In this document: positions 8,882 through 16,639 of the stretch, piece by piece
How positions within the stretch are numbered: the stretch's first letter is position 1
Layout of the letters: each line of letters opens with the position of its first letter
NCBI GenBank assembly: GCA_037138595.1
Contig: JBAXIB010000011.1
Location: forward strand, 32,465 to 96,464
Origin: UBA4742 sp037138595
GTDB lineage: Bacteria; Actinomycetota; Acidimicrobiia; Acidimicrobiales; Acidimicrobilacustridaceae
Length of the DNA stretch: 64,000 nucleotides
Reading direction: 5' to 3'
Made by a program: the position numbers and the translations under genes
Notes under the pieces: generated by a model
Databases searched by the model: none
Seen by the model: only the letters and a program-made list of their open reading frames with translations
What the model was told of the DNA's origin: nothing

Positions 8882-9755
8882 GCAGGTTGTTCCAAACTGC
8901 GAGCGCTTGTTGGTCAAGCCCGGCCGAAGCAGGACCCATCGGCATCCGACATTGCCCAGACGGTTGGCCAAGCGCTCGCATCATTGCTTTTGCTGGGATC
9001 GGGTTCGGGGTCAAGTCGCCGGACTCGAAGTCATAGGACGCAAGTAATCGAGCATTCAGGGCGCGTGCTGCATCGTGGTCACCGCGCTGAAATGCCTCGA
9101 TCATCTGGCCCATCTCTGCTGCCGCCCAGTGGCCAGCCACTGAGATCACGCCCACTGCGCCGACGGCGATCATCGGCAACGCCCACGAATCGTCACCGGC
9201 ATAAACCTCGAAGTCGTCGGGGGTGTCGGCCACGACTCGGGCCGTTTCGGTGGCGTCACCTGCCGCGTCTTTGAGACCCACCACATTGGATACCTCGGTC
9301 GCCAGTCGAACGATGACCTCGTGGCTGATCTTGCGACCCGACCGAATCGGGATGTCGTAGAGCAACACTGGCAGATCCGTCGCCGCAGCCACTGACCGAA
9401 AATGCGCTTCGAGTCCCGCTTGCGGTGGACGGTTGTAATACGGCGTTACCAACAACACCGCGTCCACCCCCGTACGCGCCGCTTCGGCGGTGAGTTCGCA
9501 GGCGTGGCTGGTGTCGTTCGTTCCGCTGCCCACGATGAGCGGGACATCGACCGCAGCGCGCACGGCTCGCCATACCTCGATCTGTTCGTCATCGGTGAGC
9601 ACCGAAGCCTCACCAGTCGAACCAGTCAGAACCAGCGCGTCATTTCCCTGGTCGACGAGCCACACGGCGAGTTCGGCCGCGCCGGCTAAATCAAGTCGAC
9701 CATCGTCAAAAAACGGCGTGATCATTGCCGTGATCATGGATCCGAAACGCGCCAT
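8874..9755 (-). CDS. dapA: 4-hydroxy-tetrahydrodipicolinate synthase DapA
   Basis: Condenses pyruvate with aspartate semialdehyde, the first committed step to lysine and meso-diaminopimelate. The 293-residue TIM-barrel protein has GSTGEA (44-49), YYNRPPQ (106-112), Tyr133 of LLYDIP, Arg138 and the Schiff-base Lys162 in GLKDA. It overlaps the upstream winged-helix gene by one base (TGATG) and rnj by 8 bases, so the three genes form one operon. dapB, for the next step, is 9 kb away in the same orientation. Confidence 0.96.
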   Translation of the reverse strand: MARFGSMITAMITPFFDDGRLDLAGAAELAVWLVDQGNDALVLTGSTGEASVLTDDEQIEVWRAVRAAVDVPLIVGSGTNDTSHACELTAEAARTGVDAVLLVTPYYNRPPQAGLEAHFRSVAAATDLPVLLYDIPIRSGRKISHEVIVRLATEVSNVVGLKDAAGDATETARVVADTPDDFEVYAGDDSWALPMIAVGAVGVISVAGHWAAAEMGQMIEAFQRGDHDAARALNARLLASYDFESGDLTPNPIPAKAMMRALGQPSGQCRMPMGPASAGLDQQALAVWNNLHA

Positions 9756-10408
9756 CAGCGGGCCTTTCCGTCGTTAAGGTCAGGTTCGTTGCCGCGCTCT
9801 ATGCCGAGCGTGGCAAGAAGATTTTCGTGCAGCTCGAACCACACGGTGTGATACGAGTCGATAGTTGGTTTCGTGAACCAGTCCACCTCACCTGCTTGAA
9901 CGTTGGCCAATGCGCACTCAAGGCGCGGCCCATAACTACTAAACCGATCCAACACTGCCGCTAGTTCAGCAACCACCGGCTGCATCAGCCGATCAAGCCC
10001 AATCAATTGATCGACAACGGCACCATCATGGATCGCGTCAAGGTGGTCGTTGACGATTTGTTCGCCATCAACCAGCCGAAGCTGCCATTGTGTGCACACA
10101 TCGAGCATGTGCTGATTGATACCCATGAACCGGAAGTAGGCATCGGTTACCGGTGGCCTCGCATCGCAGGTATCGAGTTCATCAGCCAACTGCCGTTCGC
10201 CTTCAACGCGTCCGGTGGCGGTCAACATCCAACCGGTGATCCGCCCATCGCGAAACTGGGCCCAATCGGCAAGTTTGGCCGCCTCAAGGCGTGTTGTCGT
10301 TTCGGCTTCAGGCAATCCGATCGTCAATGCAACCGCCGAAGCCGTCGCGAACGAACGCAAGCGAAGGCCCAGTAGGACCAAAAGCTCCGGGTCGGAATGA
10401 TGCGCCAT
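9755..10408 (-). CDS. Winged-helix/MarR-like protein upstream of dapA
   Basis: Protein of 217 residues. The first ~75 residues (LLVLLGLRLRSFATASAVALTIGLPEAETTTRL ... DGRITGWMLTATGR) look like a winged-helix domain, with a helix-turn-helix and a beta hairpin ending in TATGR. The helical C-terminal part, with NQHMLDVCTQWQLR, is of unknown function. I do not recognise a named family; annotation as a MarR-like regulator is likely. The ATG at 10408 is chosen because TAGGGT sits 8 nt upstream and because the longer frame (to 10501) would run into the divergent gene. Cotranscription with dapA-rnj could make it an autoregulator of the operon, but that is inference. Confidence 0.6.
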   Translation of the reverse strand: MAHHSDPELLVLLGLRLRSFATASAVALTIGLPEAETTTRLEAAKLADWAQFRDGRITGWMLTATGRVEGERQLADELDTCDARPPVTDAYFRFMGINQHMLDVCTQWQLRLVDGEQIVNDHLDAIHDGAVVDQLIGLDRLMQPVVAELAAVLDRFSSYGPRLECALANVQAGEVDWFTKPTIDSYHTVWFELHENLLATLGIERGNEPDLNDGKAR

Positions 10409-10416
10409 CGCGCCTG

Positions 10417-10422
10417 ACCCTA
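10417..10422 (-). promoter_or_regulatory. -10 element for the wHTH-dapA-rnj operon (leaderless)
   Basis: TAGGGT on the minus strand ends 8 nt before the ATG at 10408. It lies in the 91-bp space between divergent genes. Confidence 0.5.
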
Positions 10423-10499
10423 CCAGCGCCCATGTCGACCCGACCTCGTTGATTAGCGCCATCAACACCGCGCCCGCAGTGACTGTGCGAGGATCGGAC

Positions 10500-11048
10500 A
10501 TGACCGAAGACTTATCGGGGCACGCGTTTGCCCGGTTCGGTGGTTACAGCGTGATCGAGCAGCCATCGCTCGCTATCGTCAACCCCGAATGCGTCAGCAT
10601 CGGCGTCGCGGTGCACATCGGTGCCTTCGCGGTCATCGAAGCGCTCGTCCCCGAACGGGGCGTCACGATCCAGATCGACGACCGCGCGTATATCGGACAC
10701 TTTCTTCGCCTGACGTCAGTGGGCGGGGTTCACATCGGTGCCGACGCGATGTTGTCTGACCGTGTCTATGTATCCGACACCAGTCATATTTATGACGACG
10801 TGACCCAGCCGATCAAAGTCCAGGGCCTTCGCGACGGTCGACGGGTCGAAATCGGCGATGGTTCCTGGATCGGAATCGGAGCGGCCATTTGCGGAAACGT
10901 CCGCGTTGGACGCAACGCCATTGTCGGAGCCAACGCGGTCGTTACCCGTGACGTTGCCGATTACACCGTCGTGGCCGGAAACCCGGCAGTGGTCGTGCGC
11001 CGCCACGACGGCGACGAGTGGCACTGGGCGACCGACCCAGTCCAGTAA
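10500..11048 (+). CDS. Left-handed beta-helix (hexapeptide) acyltransferase-like protein
   Basis: Protein of 182 residues built of imperfect hexapeptide repeats (for example VEIGDGSWIGIGAAI, VRVGRNAIVGANAVVTRDV), ending with the characteristic VVAGNPAVVVRR cap. These LbetaH proteins usually transfer acetyl or other acyl groups from CoA to sugars or amino groups. DTSHIYDDV has the His placement seen in maltose/galactoside-type acetyltransferases. ATG 10500 is preceded by AGGA at 6 nt. It is divergent from the wHTH-dapA operon and convergent with SURF1. The substrate is unknown. Confidence 0.75.
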   Translation: MTEDLSGHAFARFGGYSVIEQPSLAIVNPECVSIGVAVHIGAFAVIEALVPERGVTIQIDDRAYIGHFLRLTSVGGVHIGADAMLSDRVYVSDTSHIYDDVTQPIKVQGLRDGRRVEIGDGSWIGIGAAICGNVRVGRNAIVGANAVVTRDVADYTVVAGNPAVVVRRHDGDEWHWATDPVQ

Positions 11049-11062
11049 TCACGCTGATTGAA

Positions 11063-11944
11063 TCAGCCGTCGTCGCTTGAATGAGCAATCGTCGACGCGG
11101 CAAGTTCATCATCGAATGCTTTTTCCGCGTTCACGACTGCGGCATCACGTGCCCGTCGACGCAACAACAGCGGGTACACGATGACGGTCAACGTGGCAAA
11201 GATGACCCACTGGCCGGCATAATTGAGGTGCGGTCCATCGCCAAGTTCAGGTGTCGGCGTCGGATCCGGAAGCGCACCCGACTGCGGAGGCTGCGACGAC
11301 TGCAAACTCACATAAACCGGGAACAGTCGATAGTCGAGTTGCTGTTGCCAGCGATTCAAGTCCACCCGCGACAACGTGTGCAGCACACCATCGGATGGGT
11401 CATAGGGACCCGAAACCCGATTTTGAGTCGATAACACCAGACCGGTCACCGTCACGATTCCGTCGGGCGGCGCAAATTGTGACAATGAACTGTTCTCGTC
11501 AATTGCATACGGAACCCAACCGCGATTGACCGCAATCGCGGAGGTCCCATCAGCCGAAACCAATGGAGTCATCAACCACCAACCCGGATCACTTTTGTTG
11601 CGCGTGCGATTGCGAATAAGCACTTGATTCGCCGTGTCGTATCGTCCAGTCACTGTGACCTTGCGATAGGTCAAATCGGCGGCGTCGCCGGCGCTTGCCG
11701 ATGGATTGATGAGCGAAACCAGCGGGACTGCATCGGTTTGTTCACGATTGGTAATGACCCGATTGATCTCTCGGCGACCAGAAAGTCGGTCAAGTTGCCA
11801 AAAAGCGAGGAACACAAATGCGATGACACATGCAGCGACAAAGAGGTGCGACAAGATCCAGCTCGGACGGCGGGCGAATCGCCAGTCAGTCGGTGGCTTA
11901 CCGGCGGGCGCAGGTGAAGCAACGATCTCGTTGGACTGGGTCAC
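11063..11944 (-). CDS. SURF1 family cytochrome oxidase assembly protein
   Basis: Membrane protein of 293 residues that helps assemble cytochrome c oxidase, probably in haem a insertion. Two transmembrane helices frame the protein: HLFVAACVIAFVFLAFWQLDR near residue 35 and a C-terminal one near residue 240. SURF1 landmarks are WQLDR, VNRGWVP and GPHLNYAGQW. The start is GTG at 11944, with TAGCCT 6 nt upstream. The tail DELAASTIAHSSDDG is acidic. No other oxidase genes are in the window. Confidence 0.88.
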   Translation of the reverse strand: MTQSNEIVASPAPAGKPPTDWRFARRPSWILSHLFVAACVIAFVFLAFWQLDRLSGRREINRVITNREQTDAVPLVSLINPSASAGDAADLTYRKVTVTGRYDTANQVLIRNRTRNKSDPGWWLMTPLVSADGTSAIAVNRGWVPYAIDENSSLSQFAPPDGIVTVTGLVLSTQNRVSGPYDPSDGVLHTLSRVDLNRWQQQLDYRLFPVYVSLQSSQPPQSGALPDPTPTPELGDGPHLNYAGQWVIFATLTVIVYPLLLRRRARDAAVVNAEKAFDDELAASTIAHSSDDG

Positions 11945-12018
11945 GTCGCGAGGCTAACGCTGTCAGGTTCCGCACCCGAATCGACCGCCACCAGCAGGTT
12001 ACAGAGTGGACGAAACTG

Positions 12019-12870
12019 TCAGCTCACCGGCCACAACAGGGGGTTGCCGGGGCCCTCGATCAATGTCCCGGTTTCGGCACCACCAAGCCACAACGCGCGA
12101 TCAAATGCCCGATACGGCGAATCAATCTCGCCCACCAGCGTGCCGTCAGCGACATAAATAATCGTCATGACCGAGCGAAGTAAATCAGTCCCGTTGTCCG
12201 GCGCTCGATGCACCATCCACCCCATGTGGAAAGTCGCATCACCAGCTTTGGCTGCGCCATAGGTCGTGGTGGAAAACCCTCGGTCACGCACCACCTGATT
12301 GAAACCGGCTTCGGATTCATCACCAATGACCCACGCTCCCAGATCACCATGTCCGTGGCTTCCATCGGCAAAGGTCATCGTGCCAACTTCGGCTGGAACA
12401 TCAACCAGTGGCATCCACATGGTGATTGTCCGATCAGTTGCGAGCGGCCAATAGGTCTGGTCTTGATGCCATGGGGTATGTCCGCCGCCAGGCTCTTTGA
12501 ACAAGGCTTGGTCATGATAAAGGCGCACGCCTTCGACACCCAGCAACTCAGCGGCAACTTTTGCAAACCGCGCCGCAAACGTGAACTTTCGAACGGTTTC
12601 ATCAGCGAAACACAAATTCGGGACTTGGAGAAATGCCTTGCCATAGGTATCGCGCTCATCGAGCGCAGTCTTTCCCGCGGTGACCCGCATGACTGCGGCT
12701 TCAATCGCCGGGCGGAAGGCCTCGACTTCTTCAGGCGATGCCAAGCCGCGAACCACGGTGTGTCCTTGCTCGCTGAATTGGGCAAACTGCTCGGGCGTCA
12801 CGTCGAACGAAGGCGCCATGGGGGGAAGCGCGCTATCGGACGTCACTGCCGCAGCATCGGTGGAGGTCAA
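12019..12870 (-). CDS. Phytanoyl-CoA dioxygenase family protein (PhyH), copy 1
   Basis: Fe(II)/2-oxoglutarate-dependent oxygenase of 283 residues. YHDQALFKEPGGGHTPWHQDQ carries the HxD iron ligands, with the distal His in MVHRAPDN and a following Arg for 2-oxoglutarate binding. The frame starts with TTG overlapping the stop of copy 2 (TTGA); an in-frame ATG at 12819 is an alternative. It is tightly coupled to the neighbouring paralogue, so the two probably act on one substrate class. The family hydroxylates many small molecules, so phytanoyl-CoA itself is not implied. Confidence 0.85.
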   Translation of the reverse strand: MTSTDAAAVTSDSALPPMAPSFDVTPEQFAQFSEQGHTVVRGLASPEEVEAFRPAIEAAVMRVTAGKTALDERDTYGKAFLQVPNLCFADETVRKFTFAARFAKVAAELLGVEGVRLYHDQALFKEPGGGHTPWHQDQTYWPLATDRTITMWMPLVDVPAEVGTMTFADGSHGHGDLGAWVIGDESEAGFNQVVRDRGFSTTTYGAAKAGDATFHMGWMVHRAPDNGTDLLRSVMTIIYVADGTLVGEIDSPYRAFDRALWLGGAETGTLIEGPGNPLLWPVS

Positions 12871-13715
12871 TGCACAACCGGGATATCGCCGGCTTCGCGT
12901 CGAGCGATAGTTTGATCGGGTTCGGGAAGAAACATCGCCAAACTTCCGTCCACACCATCAAGTCGAGCGACCGCATCGGCAATTTCGAAAAACGCGTCAG
13001 GATCGAACAACCGAGGATGGGTGGGATCGGCGTAGCGGCGCTCAAGTTCGGCCAACGTGTCCCGCCAACCATCCCGACCGTAGGACGGCCATTTGATGCC
13101 CGATTGCATGAACACGATGTCGATGAAAAAGCGAACCGCACCTTCGCCACCAGGTTGTGCTCGGCGAGCATGAACCAATGCCGAGTGAGCAAAAACCACT
13201 GAGCCGGGAGGCAAGTCGTTCAGCACGACCATTCCGGGGAGATCTTCAGTGCCACACCCCCACAACGCATCGCGACGCATCACGGCACGGTGACTTCCCC
13301 GCATCAGCAACATGTCGCCAATCGTGCCATTGAGCCCAGCCAAATAGTGCAACACATGCACCTGCAGGTGGCTGCGATTGACTTGCGGAATCTGCTCATA
13401 GTCGTGATGCCAATTCACCCCATCAAGGCCGGGCATATGACGTGCCGCGTGACAATGATGCAACGTGTAGTTGGTTTCGCCCATCAGTTGGTCGACCACC
13501 GCGAGCGTGTCGGGATCGGTGATAAGTGATGCGAGCTGTGCGTACTGCCACACGTTTCGCCCGTCGAATCGCGGTTCGTTCGCTTGGAACCGTTCGACAT
13601 CGGCGCTGACTTGATCGACGCGCTGAGCGTTGAGAAACCCCGGCCGAATGACAAATCCGTTACGGCGAAATTGTACCAATTCATCTTCAGAGAGAAGCGA
13701 CGTGGTAGCCAACAC
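12867..13715 (-). CDS. Phytanoyl-CoA dioxygenase family protein (PhyH), copy 2
   Basis: Second Fe(II)/2-oxoglutarate oxygenase of about 282 residues. The HxD motif is in VNWHHDYEQIP, a jelly-roll segment MLLMRGSHRAVMRRD follows, and the distal His lies in FAHSALVHARRA. It is clearly diverged from copy 1. The GTG at 13715 is chosen because a full promoter ends 7 nt before it (TTTACA, 17 bp, TACAGT). The longer frame to 13754 would cover that promoter. It is the first gene of a two-gene operon and is divergent from the SDR/hydrolase pair. Confidence 0.82.
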   Translation of the reverse strand: MLATTSLLSEDELVQFRRNGFVIRPGFLNAQRVDQVSADVERFQANEPRFDGRNVWQYAQLASLITDPDTLAVVDQLMGETNYTLHHCHAARHMPGLDGVNWHHDYEQIPQVNRSHLQVHVLHYLAGLNGTIGDMLLMRGSHRAVMRRDALWGCGTEDLPGMVVLNDLPPGSVVFAHSALVHARRAQPGGEGAVRFFIDIVFMQSGIKWPSYGRDGWRDTLAELERRYADPTHPRLFDPDAFFEIADAVARLDGVDGSLAMFLPEPDQTIARREAGDIPVVH

Positions 13716-13722
13716 AGCGCAG

Positions 13723-13751
13723 ACTGTAAGGGTGGGGTGGACAAATGTAAA
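13723..13751 (-). promoter_or_regulatory. Promoter of the two-gene PhyH operon (leaderless)
   Basis: On the minus strand TTTACA (13746-13751) and TACAGT (13723-13728) are separated by exactly 17 bp. The -10 ends 7 nt before GTG 13715, so the mRNA would be leaderless. This is the best sigma-A type promoter I found in the window. Confidence 0.65.
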
Positions 13752-13772
13752 CATCCTTTGCCAACATCAACT

Positions 13773-14555
13773 GTGCTTCTGGCCCCGTGGTACCTCGATG
13801 GACGTACTGCTCTCGTCACCGGAGGCGGCACCGGAATCGGTCGGGCAACCGCGATTCGACTTGCCGAATGTGGCGCGAACGTAGTGGTTGTAGGGCGCAG
13901 GGCCGAGGAACTTGCACAGGTCGTGGCGATTGCGCCGAAGCAAATGACCGCGCTTGTGGCCGATGTTCGAGACCTCAACGGGCTACCAGCCTTGGTCTCA
14001 GATATTGTCGGCAGTGCCCAGTCGACGCCCACTATCGATATTTTTGTGCACGCCGCCGGAGCCCAAGTTAAGCGCTCGGCCGCGGACCACGATTCGTCGG
14101 ACTGGGATGACACTCTCGCCGTTCACCTTCGCGCATTCGCCAGGATTAGCGAACTTGTCGTTCAACAAGCCACCGGCCAACCAGCGATAGACGGAGGCCG
14201 CTCAATCGTCGCAGTTGGATCAATGGCGGCGAAACTCGGCTTCGCCAATGTCAGCGCGTATTCCGCCGCCAAAGGTGCAGTCACCGCGCTAACTCGATCC
14301 CTCGCGGTTGAGTGGGCGCCATTGGGATTTCGGGTTAACAGCGTCACTCCCGGATGGATCGATACACCGATCACGCAACGAGCATTCGCCGCTGACCCTG
14401 CCCATCGAGACCGCATTTTGGCGCGAACCCCGCTGGGAAGAATTGGTGACGCTGATGATGTCGCGTTAGCCGTGGCGTACCTAGCCAGCCCTGCGGCAGC
14501 GTTCGTAACCGGATCTGACTTAGTCATTGATGGTGGCGCGTCAGTGTCGTTATGA
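13773..14555 (+). CDS. SDR family oxidoreductase
   Basis: Classical short-chain dehydrogenase/reductase of about 260 residues. It has the NAD(P) motif TGGGTGIGRA, the catalytic Ser in VAVGSMAAK, YSAAK as the catalytic YxxxK, and the C-terminal DLVIDGGASVSL strand seen in 3-oxoacyl-ACP-reductase-like members. Arg after the second strand (VVGRRAEEL) favours NADPH. The start is not clear-cut: GTG 13773 or TTG 13758 fit, and longer frames run into the divergent promoter. The stop overlaps the hydrolase start (ATGA), so the two are cotranscribed. Confidence 0.85.
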   Translation: MLLAPWYLDGRTALVTGGGTGIGRATAIRLAECGANVVVVGRRAEELAQVVAIAPKQMTALVADVRDLNGLPALVSDIVGSAQSTPTIDIFVHAAGAQVKRSAADHDSSDWDDTLAVHLRAFARISELVVQQATGQPAIDGGRSIVAVGSMAAKLGFANVSAYSAAKGAVTALTRSLAVEWAPLGFRVNSVTPGWIDTPITQRAFAADPAHRDRILARTPLGRIGDADDVALAVAYLASPAAAFVTGSDLVIDGGASVSL

Positions 14556-15328
14556 CATCCAATGGCGCAGCAGATTTACCTGGATACACGGACGCGACGT
14601 TCGAATCGTTTGACGGCCGAGCACTCTCGTATCGGAGCACCCCCGGGCAAGGCACGGGTAAGCCCATCGTCGTGTTGCACGGATTCATCGTCGACCGTCG
14701 CTCGACTCCTCGGTTATTTCTTGAGGCATTAGGCAACCTCAGTACCGAGGTGATTACTCCCGATCATCGCGGCCATGGGAAGTCCGCCGCGTTTGTCGAT
14801 GAACTGCCTCCTGATGCCTTAGCTCGCGACGTGTCGCGTTTGTTCGATCACCTCGGCGTCACCGAATCCGATGAAGTCGATCTCGTGGGGTACTCGATGG
14901 GTGCGCTCATCGCATTACGAGTGGCTCTGCACGATCAACGCATTCGTCGGCTTGTTCTCGGTGGCATTGGCGATCGAGCGATTGATCCATCATGGGACCG
15001 ACCTCGCGAGCTCGCCGATGCTTTGCTGGGTGGGCCAAGCGGCGCGGATGGCGGGCGCTATGCCGAGTTCGCACGCCAAGTGGGAGGCGACCCAATTGCG
15101 CTCGCCCGAGTACAACAGTCGATTGTTTTATCGAGTCCCAACGAAGTTGCATCGCTAACCGCACCGACGCTGGTCATCGCCGGGATCGACGATGACGAGA
15201 ATGGCGACCCCAATAAACTCGCCGACGCGATCCCTGGCGCGCTGCTCGAGCGCCCGCCCGGCGATCACCTTACGGCGTTGAGCACCAGTGCGTTTGCCGA
15301 CTTGGTTGTTGGCTTTCTTCAACCGTGA
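14552..15328 (+). CDS. Alpha/beta-fold hydrolase
   Basis: Hydrolase of 258 residues with oxyanion-loop motif VLHGFIVDRRS, nucleophile elbow GYSMGA, acid region VIAGIDDDENGD and catalytic His in GDHLTAL. The substrate is unknown. Start and stop overlap with the SDR gene by 4 bp points to a shared pathway, possibly with the divergent dioxygenases (hydroxylation, then oxidation, then ester or lactone hydrolysis). That pathway is an inference. It is convergent with the MFS gene, with only 7 bp between stops and no hairpin. Confidence 0.83.
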   Translation: MTSNGAADLPGYTDATFESFDGRALSYRSTPGQGTGKPIVVLHGFIVDRRSTPRLFLEALGNLSTEVITPDHRGHGKSAAFVDELPPDALARDVSRLFDHLGVTESDEVDLVGYSMGALIALRVALHDQRIRRLVLGGIGDRAIDPSWDRPRELADALLGGPSGADGGRYAEFARQVGGDPIALARVQQSIVLSSPNEVASLTAPTLVIAGIDDDENGDPNKLADAIPGALLERPPGDHLTALSTSAFADLVVGFLQP

Positions 15329-15335
15329 ACCGGAA

Positions 15336-16610
15336 CTAACGCAATGCTTCGAGTTCTTCGGCGACATCAACTGCGTCGACTGTTTCGGGCCCGGCATCGG
15401 ACAACACATCGCGACCAGCCCATGCTCCCCATCCTGCCGCAGCTAAACACGCAAATCCGCCGACCAATAACCCGACCCGAGCGCCAAAACGGTCACACAC
15501 CACACCAAGGATGGGGCCACCAATCGGGGTGCTTCCCAAAAAGACCATTGCCTGCAACGCGAGCACGCGACCGCGCATCGCGGGCTCTGACCGCAATTGA
15601 ATAATTGCGGTCATCGCGGTCATGAACGCAATGCTCATAAACCCCATGCCCATTCCGGCCACCAACGCAAACGCCAAGTTCGGTGCAATCGCCAACACCA
15701 TCATAGAAACTCCGAAACCGATTGCGGTGATTACCACATCACGCAATGAAATAGACGGCCGGCGCGCGGAAATCAATGCCCCGGCAAGGGCGCCCACGCT
15801 GATTACCGATAGCAACAACGGAAACATTGCGACCTTGGTGCCCAAACTGTGGGTGACAAAGACGGGCAGCACTACCTGAAAATTGAACGCCAGTGCTCCG
15901 ATGATCGCCATCATCACCAAGGGGATCCACAGTTCTGCCACGCCGTGGACGAAACGCAGACCGGCTCGCACTTGGCCTTTTCCCCGAACCGCGGCAACCG
16001 GAGTGCGCAACTCGGTCCGCCGCATCATCCAGAGGCATCCGATCACCGCCAGATAGGACAAACCGTCAACCGCGAAGCACCAACCAAACCCACCTACGAC
16101 AATTAAGATCCCAGCAATTGTTGGTCCCGCGATACGCGAACCTGTCATCAATGCGCTGTTAAGACTGACCGCGTTTTGGGTTTGGTGTTCGAGAACCAAC
16201 TCCACAACAAATGCCCGTCGAGCCGGATTGTCAAACGCCACCGTAACCCCACCTATACATGCGAGGCCATAGACCGCGGCCAGCGGTGCATGCCCAGAAA
16301 ACGCTAGAGCAGCCAGAGCGAAGGACTGAAGCATCGCAGCTGATTGAATCATCAACAGCAATGTGCGTTTGTCGGATCGATCGGCGATCAGTCCAGCCCA
16401 AGGACTCAACACGAGGACCGGCAAAAACTGAAACGCTGTGAGCAACCCCACGGCAAACGCGTTGCCGGTGAGGTGCAGAACAAACAATGTTTGCGCCACC
16501 AGCGTGACCCAATTGCCCACTTGGGAAATGATCTGCCCAGTGAAGAACAACCGAAAATTCCGATTGCCGAAGGAACTGAAAGTCTTGGACTTATTCGACC
16601 ATTTTGCCAT
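15336..16610 (-). CDS. MFS transporter (EntS/MFS_3-like)
   Basis: Twelve-helix major facilitator of 424 residues. The N-terminal GNRNFRLFFTGQIISQVGNW and the loop GLIADRSDKRTLL are typical of the enterobactin-exporter-like MFS_3 family, which exports siderophores, drugs or metabolites. A second such gene lies at 24618-25901. The acidic C-terminal tail (SDAGPETVDAVDVAEELEALR region) is cytoplasmic. It lies 29 bp downstream of an acyl-CoA ligase, probably in one transcript. Confidence 0.85.
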   Translation of the reverse strand: MAKWSNKSKTFSSFGNRNFRLFFTGQIISQVGNWVTLVAQTLFVLHLTGNAFAVGLLTAFQFLPVLVLSPWAGLIADRSDKRTLLLMIQSAAMLQSFALAALAFSGHAPLAAVYGLACIGGVTVAFDNPARRAFVVELVLEHQTQNAVSLNSALMTGSRIAGPTIAGILIVVGGFGWCFAVDGLSYLAVIGCLWMMRRTELRTPVAAVRGKGQVRAGLRFVHGVAELWIPLVMMAIIGALAFNFQVVLPVFVTHSLGTKVAMFPLLLSVISVGALAGALISARRPSISLRDVVITAIGFGVSMMVLAIAPNLAFALVAGMGMGFMSIAFMTAMTAIIQLRSEPAMRGRVLALQAMVFLGSTPIGGPILGVVCDRFGARVGLLVGGFACLAAAGWGAWAGRDVLSDAGPETVDAVDVAEELEALR

Positions 16611-16639
16611 CGACCGCGTGTTCCTCCTTCACGAAACGT

